Shown here: positions 7,955 to 11,041 of the stretch, in pieces | How positions within the stretch are numbered: position 1 is the first letter of the stretch | Layout of the letters: the number at the start of each line of letters is the position of its first letter | Assembly: GCA_036397975.1 (NCBI GenBank) | Contig: DASWHW010000187.1 | Location: 1-11,041 of the forward strand | Length of the DNA: 11,041 nucleotides | DNA from: SZUA-287 sp036397975 | GTDB lineage: Bacteria; Bacteroidota; Ignavibacteria; UBA10030; UBA6906 | Direction: 5' to 3' | The notes under the pieces: model-generated | Databases searched by the model: none | Told to the model about the DNA's origin: nothing | What the model saw: the letters and a program-made list of their open reading frames with translations, nothing else | Translations under genes and position numbers: made by a program

Positions 7955-7962
7955 TATCTTTG
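7955..7962 (+). promoter_or_regulatory. Possible Bacteroidota-type -7 element (TATCTTTG)
   Basis: The octamer TATCTTTG matches the TAnnTTTG consensus of the Bacteroidota primary sigma factor and lies about 200 bases before the phosphatase gene, reading toward it. No TTG or TTTG is seen at the expected -33 position about 19-20 bases upstream, and such an octamer arises by chance about once per 4 kb of each strand. This is a weak candidate, useful only if the host proves to be a Bacteroidota member. Confidence 0.15.
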
Positions 7963-8046
7963 TGGGTTGTGAGGGGACACCGTAAACCGCTCTTTTCCTT
8001 CAGCAGAACTGCAAACAAGGTAATAATAACGTATCTCGGTGGGATG

Positions 8047-8064
8047 TCTACAGAAGATTGTAGA
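8047..8064. repeat. Short inverted repeat in divergent intergenic region
   Basis: TCTACA (8047-8052) and TGTAGA (8059-8064) are perfect inverted copies separated by six bases. They lie in the 282-base region between the divergently transcribed histidine kinase and phosphatase genes, about 95 bases before the phosphatase start. The form is compatible with a dimeric regulator site or a small mRNA hairpin. There is no following T run, so it is not a terminator for plus-strand transcripts. No convincing sigma-70 promoter was found in the same region for either gene. A 6-bp repeat can be chance. Confidence 0.2.
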
Positions 8065-8159
8065 ATGGTTTCGCAAAGAGGTCAGGTTGCCATTCGACTG
8101 AGTTCTCCGTATTTTCATCGCGCCATCGCATTGCTATGAACACACTATCGGTACAATAA

Positions 8160-9785
8160 ATGTCCAGAAAAAGTCTCCTCCTTATGTTCGGTATTGCAAT
8201 CTTCTTCCAAGCTTGCACAGAACCAAACCCCGATCGTCCTCGCCTGATTATTCTCATTTCTATAGACCAAATGCGTGCCGATTACCTTGATCGGTATCGC
8301 GCGGAATACACGGGGGGCTTCAAAGAACTGTCATCCAATGGCGTTGTTTTTTCAAATGCCGACTTGAATTATGCTTCGAGTGAGACCGGTCCTGGCCATG
8401 CTACCTTGGGAACTGGCTCGTACCCGAGGAACAGCGGGATACCTGGCAATGAATGGATAGATCCCACGGCGCGAAAGACTGTATACTGCGTTGAAGACAG
8501 TTCTGCCCGTCCCGTCAATGCGGAAGGAGGAAGCCTGTCGCCGCGAAATCTTCGCCGGACCGGACTTGGAGATTGGATAAAAGCCGCTGACCCTCGTTCC
8601 AAGGTGGTCTCAGTGTCGGCGAAAGATCGAGCGGCAATTCTTCTGGCCGGCAAAAATCCCGACAAGGCATTTTGGTACAGCTCCCGATCTGGGCACATGG
8701 TGACATCATCGTACTATATGTCAAGGCTGCCCCGATGGGTGCAAAAGTTCAATGCCAGTGGATGGATTCAGAAGAATGTTCCAGGTGCATGGACGAAACT
8801 TTTGCCGTCGTCCCACTATGAAGCCACCGGACCGGATGAACTTATTGGTGAATCGGATCAGGGAGGAAACAGCTCTTTTCCCCATGTCTTTACTGAGGAG
8901 GAGAAAGCCTCTCAACTTCTCACTTCTCCATATGGGGACGAACTTGTTCTCGATTTTGCGTTCGCGGCGGTTACAAATGAACAGTTAGGCCGCGGTATTT
9001 CTTCCGATCTTCTTTGTATTAGCCTTTCTTGCACCGATTATATTGGCCACTCTTACGGGCCGGACAGCCACGAAATGCATGAAAACCTTGTAAGACTTGA
9101 TCGAAGTTTGGGTAGGTTCTTCGACCAGGTTCGAAATGCCCTGGGGCATGATCGATATGTGATAGCGTTGAGTGCAGATCATGGAGTTATGCCACTTCCC
9201 GAATTCATGAACATCACCAGCTCGCTTGGAAAGAGGATTAATCCCCGGGAAAGTTTACAACCCCTCTTTGACTCACTCAATCAAGTGTTCAGCCGCGGTG
9301 CGAGAGAGCAGAAGGTGTTCGTCGATCATTACGGGTTTTTGGATTATCAATCAGCGATGAAAGCTGGACTTGACAGTAATTCTTTCGAACAAGCGATTCG
9401 GAAGGGACTAACAAGAGTTGACGAAATTGTTGAGGTCTATCCGCGTCGCATTCTTGTTGTGCAGCCAGACGAAAATGCGGATTACGTAAACAAATTTCGG
9501 CGGAGCTATTTCAGTGCGCGAGGAGAAGACGTTCAGGTGCAATTCTGTGAATACTGCCTAGTTACTTCTCATAAGGTGGGAACATCCCATGGATCGGTGT
9601 ATAGCTATGACACACACATTCCGATCCTGATCATGGGAGCAGGTGTCAATGCCGGAGTATATTCAAGGCGTGTCCATAGCGTGGATGTTGTTCCAACGCT
9701 AGCGAGACTTGCGGGGATTCCCTTCCCGGAGGATATTGACGGAGTTCCACTCAAGGAGGTCCTCGAGGAGCCACCGGTCAATTGA
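8160..9785 (+). CDS. pafA: PafA-like alkaline phosphatase (phosphate monoesterase), lipoprotein
   Basis: A 541-residue alkaline phosphatase superfamily enzyme, close to PafA in length (about 546). Residues 1-19 form a lipoprotein signal: MSRK, a hydrophobic core, then the lipobox FQAC with C19 as the lipidated residue. The mature protein should be anchored in the cell envelope and face the periplasm or surface. The active site can be mapped onto PafA as recalled. Metal ligands are D36 (SIDQMR), D293 and H297 (CTDYIGHSYG), D340 and H341 (LSADHG) and H477 (GTSHG). The nucleophile is T76 in SETGPGHATLGTG. N97 (GNEWID) matches N100 of PafA, and K155/R157 in SAKDRAAI match its K162/R164, which separate PafA-type monoesterases from phosphodiesterase relatives. 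It should therefore release phosphate from monoesters. Cys 463 and 466 form CEYC just before the metal His. The ATG at 8160 is the only start that keeps the whole signal peptide; no Shine-Dalgarno sequence is visible. It is divergent from the kinase operon and followed 123 bases later by the HPt gene. Confidence 0.88.
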   Translation: MSRKSLLLMFGIAIFFQACTEPNPDRPRLIILISIDQMRADYLDRYRAEYTGGFKELSSNGVVFSNADLNYASSETGPGHATLGTGSYPRNSGIPGNEWIDPTARKTVYCVEDSSARPVNAEGGSLSPRNLRRTGLGDWIKAADPRSKVVSVSAKDRAAILLAGKNPDKAFWYSSRSGHMVTSSYYMSRLPRWVQKFNASGWIQKNVPGAWTKLLPSSHYEATGPDELIGESDQGGNSSFPHVFTEEEKASQLLTSPYGDELVLDFAFAAVTNEQLGRGISSDLLCISLSCTDYIGHSYGPDSHEMHENLVRLDRSLGRFFDQVRNALGHDRYVIALSADHGVMPLPEFMNITSSLGKRINPRESLQPLFDSLNQVFSRGAREQKVFVDHYGFLDYQSAMKAGLDSNSFEQAIRKGLTRVDEIVEVYPRRILVVQPDENADYVNKFRRSYFSARGEDVQVQFCEYCLVTSHKVGTSHGSVYSYDTHIPILIMGAGVNAGVYSRRVHSVDVVPTLARLAGIPFPEDIDGVPLKEVLEEPPVN

Positions 9786-9891
9786 ATTTTCTTCAGAACA
9801 TCATACAAAAAATGACCCAGGAGTTGCAGAACCATGTATTCTAGAGTGGTTTCTTCCTTGGCATCAATTTTATGAGGTACTAGGGGTTGAT

Positions 9892-9911
9892 GGAGGGGAG
9901 GAACAATATTG
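9892..9911 (+). promoter_or_regulatory. Strong ribosome binding site that selects a TTG start
   Basis: The run GGAGGGGAGGAA (9892-9903) is the best Shine-Dalgarno sequence in the window. Its last GGAGG (9897-9901) is seven bases before TTG 9909-9911, which is ideal spacing. The first in-frame ATG (9921) is 19 bases away, which is too far. The HPt gene therefore most probably starts at TTG, four codons before the ATG. Confidence 0.6.
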
Positions 9912-10262
9912 ACTCAAGAAATGCTTGACCGCACAACCCTTGACGGGCTAAGGGACCTGGTCGGAGATGACGATCCGGATTTTCTAAATTCACTTTTTAG
10001 CAATTACCTCACGGAGGGTGCGTTGGCAATTGCCGAGCTTCGAAAACTCACTCTGGCGGGGGACGCAAAGACCTTTACCCGTGTAGCACATACCCTGAAG
10101 GGCTCCAGCCTCAATACTGGCGCTGTCCGAGTTGCAGAAATCGCTCGTACGTTGGAAATGAAGGGAAAAGAAGAGTCCCTTTTCGACGTCGATCCTATTA
10201 TCGAAGAGCTGGAGAGTGTCTTTCAGGAAACGGAAAAAAAAGTCCGCATACTCCTCGCTTGA
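9909..10262 (+). CDS. Stand-alone histidine phosphotransfer (HPt) protein
   Basis: A 117-residue cytoplasmic protein consisting almost entirely of one HPt domain, a four-helix bundle that passes phosphoryl groups between receiver domains. The signature RVAHTLKGSSLNTGAVRVA (58-76) has phosphoacceptor H61 followed by the expected L-K-G-S-S. The helix before it (SNYLTEGALAIAELRKLTLAGD) and the one after (AEIARTLEMKGKEES) are typical of the family. There is no kinase or receiver domain fused to it. It lies 123 bases after the phosphatase gene on the same strand and about 2 kb from the kinase operon, which is on the other strand. A role with the nearby two-receiver regulator is possible, but stand-alone HPt proteins often serve hybrid kinases encoded elsewhere. 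The TTG start is chosen from the ribosome-site spacing; starting at ATG 9921 would remove only four residues and leave the domain intact. Confidence 0.92.
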   Translation: MTQEMLDRTTLDGLRDLVGDDDPDFLNSLFSNYLTEGALAIAELRKLTLAGDAKTFTRVAHTLKGSSLNTGAVRVAEIARTLEMKGKEESLFDVDPIIEELESVFQETEKKVRILLA

Positions 10263-10366
10263 TTTGATTTCAGAGAAACCGCACATTGTACATGTCCCCC
10301 TTTTGGCTTTGGGGTTCTCGTAGTTTCCACTCTTCCGTTTTGTCTCTATATCAGCAATAGAAGGCA

Positions 10367-10385
10367 TATTGGTGATCTACCAATA
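10367..10385. repeat. Inverted repeat upstream of the cyclase-like gene
   Basis: TATTGGT (10367-10373) and ACCAATA (10379-10385) form a perfect 7-bp inverted repeat around five bases. It lies in the 228-base space between the HPt gene and the cyclase-like gene, about 105 bases before the latter. The following sequence (ATCTTCAG) has no T run, so it does not look like a terminator for the HPt transcript. An operator for a dimeric regulator or an RNA hairpin in the leader are the alternatives. Nothing else convincing was seen between 10263 and 10480, including no clear promoter. Confidence 0.25.
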
Positions 10386-10490
10386 ATCTTCAGTCTGTCG
10401 TCTTTCTGACGTTCTCAGAGCAGCGAGGTGTTAGATTGAGGATAATTCCGTTTTGGTTCGCAACGTGTTCTCTCCAGTTCAAGGATCATA

Positions 10491-11041
10491 ATGTCAACAA
10501 AGGCTGTTTTGCTTGTTGCCGACATCAGTGGTTTTACTAAGTTCATGCGGCAACATGCTGTGGCGACGAGTCATGCGAAGCAGATTATTGTTCGGTTGCT
10601 TAAGGCCCTGATGCATGTTGCCGAGGCTCCCTTAAAAATTGCCGAGCTTGAGGGTGATGCGGTTTTCTTTTACGCTGCTTCTGAGGGGGGCGAGGAGGTC
10701 GCCGCCACCGCCGCACGGGTCAAGAATCAAGTCATTAATTTTTTTTCTACTTTCAACAAAGAAGTGGAAGAAATCAATCGGTTGCAGACATGTAGTTGCG
10801 ATGCCTGCGATCAGGTATCTGCCCTCAAGTTAAAACAAGTGCTTCACGTGGGTAATGTAGAGGTTGAACAGATCGAGCGTTTTGAGAAGCTTTTTGGAGT
10901 TGATGTTATCCTTGTGCACCGAATGCTTAAGAATACCCTCCCATCGCGTGAATATGTAATGATGAGCGCCCCAATGTACGATGCCTTTGGGGGTTTTTTC
11001 GACTTAGAGCCGGAGCGGAGGAAAGAGCGGTTTGAGGGCTT
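10491..11041 (+). CDS. DUF2652-type, class III adenylate/guanylate cyclase-like protein (3' end outside window)
   Basis: The frame is open from ATG 10491 to the window end, giving 183 complete codons. AAGGA (10481-10485) sits five bases before the ATG. The N-terminus reads MSTKAVLLVADISGFTKFM, the first strand of a class III nucleotidyl cyclase domain, with D11 at the first metal position. ELEGDAVFFYA gives D56 at the second metal position. The purine-selecting position three residues before the Gly is E52, as in guanylate rather than adenylate cyclases. A CSCDAC cluster (C101, C103, C106) precedes LKLKQVLHVGNVE. In the later GVDVILVHRML, the Asn that normally orients the substrate is I140, while the Arg is present (R144). 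This pattern matches proteins annotated DUF2652, whose activity I do not know to be established. It could be a divergent cyclase or a cyclase-fold binding protein. The last residues seen are LEPERRKERFEGF. Confidence 0.82.
   Translation, partial: MSTKAVLLVADISGFTKFMRQHAVATSHAKQIIVRLLKALMHVAEAPLKIAELEGDAVFFYAASEGGEEVAATAARVKNQVINFFSTFNKEVEEINRLQTCSCDACDQVSALKLKQVLHVGNVEVEQIERFEKLFGVDVILVHRMLKNTLPSREYVMMSAPMYDAFGGFFDLEPERRKERFEG

Noticed and set aside
7930..8118. A 62-codon minus-strand open frame in the gap between the kinase and phosphatase genes
   Set aside because: No recognisable motif, no good ribosome site and a composition unlike the neighbouring proteins. A chance frame is more likely than a small gene, though it cannot be excluded.
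8131..8157. TTGCTA and TACAAT, resembling -35 and -10 boxes before the phosphatase gene
   Set aside because: The spacer is only 15 bases and the -10-like box ends two bases before the ATG, so transcription would start inside the coding region and lose the signal peptide start.
9812..9844. A ten-codon frame (MTQELQNHVF) before the HPt gene, whose first four residues match the HPt start MTQE
   Set aside because: Only four residues agree, the codons differ, and there is no good ribosome site. It is too short to tell a leader peptide or duplicated gene start from chance.
10300..10319. CCCC and GGGG runs around TTTTGGCTTT after the HPt gene, as a possible terminator
   Set aside because: Only four G-C pairs with a ten-base loop and no following T run; not convincing as a terminator.

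Overview
The window looks like a bacterial chromosome segment, most likely from the Bacteroidota / Ignavibacteriota / Chlorobiota side of the tree. The reasons are the unfused MacB-type permease pair, a PafA-type phosphatase lipoprotein, a DUF2652-type cyclase-like protein, and several genes without a clear Shine-Dalgarno sequence. This placement is an inference from protein style only. No rRNA, tRNA, insertion sequence, CRISPR array or phage gene was recognised. Coding density is high and the two strands carry clearly separate gene blocks.

Layout. (1) 1-2866, plus strand: the 3' end of an HlyD/RND-type periplasmic adaptor gene and two tandem MacB/FtsX-type ABC permease genes, spaced by 9 and 12 bases. 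This is part of a tripartite export operon; the ATPase gene is not in the window. (2) 2866-2883: a 7-bp stem hairpin lies across the stop codons of the convergent second permease and TPR genes. (3) 2874-7877, minus strand: a three-gene signalling operon, in transcription order a membrane sensor histidine kinase, a response regulator with two receiver domains, and a large cytoplasmic TPR/coiled-coil protein. (4) 7878-8159: a divergent intergenic region with a small inverted repeat. (5) 8160-9785, plus strand: a PafA-like alkaline phosphatase lipoprotein. (6) 9909-10262, plus strand: a stand-alone HPt protein that probably starts at TTG. (7) 10491 to the end, plus strand: the 5' part of a DUF2652-type, class III cyclase-like gene, cut by the window edge.

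How the genes may work together. The export genes are a separate unit. The rest is dominated by signal transduction. The kinase has all the residues needed for autophosphorylation. The regulator has one complete receiver and one whose phosphoacceptor position is Asn, and no DNA-binding or enzymatic output domain. The TPR protein translated 9 bases downstream is a reasonable partner or output. The HPt protein could link the intact receiver to another relay, but this is only suggested by proximity. The most interesting element is the kinase / REC-pseudoREC / TPR operon, which looks like a signalling module working through protein-protein interaction rather than direct transcription control. I could not establish that it is undescribed.
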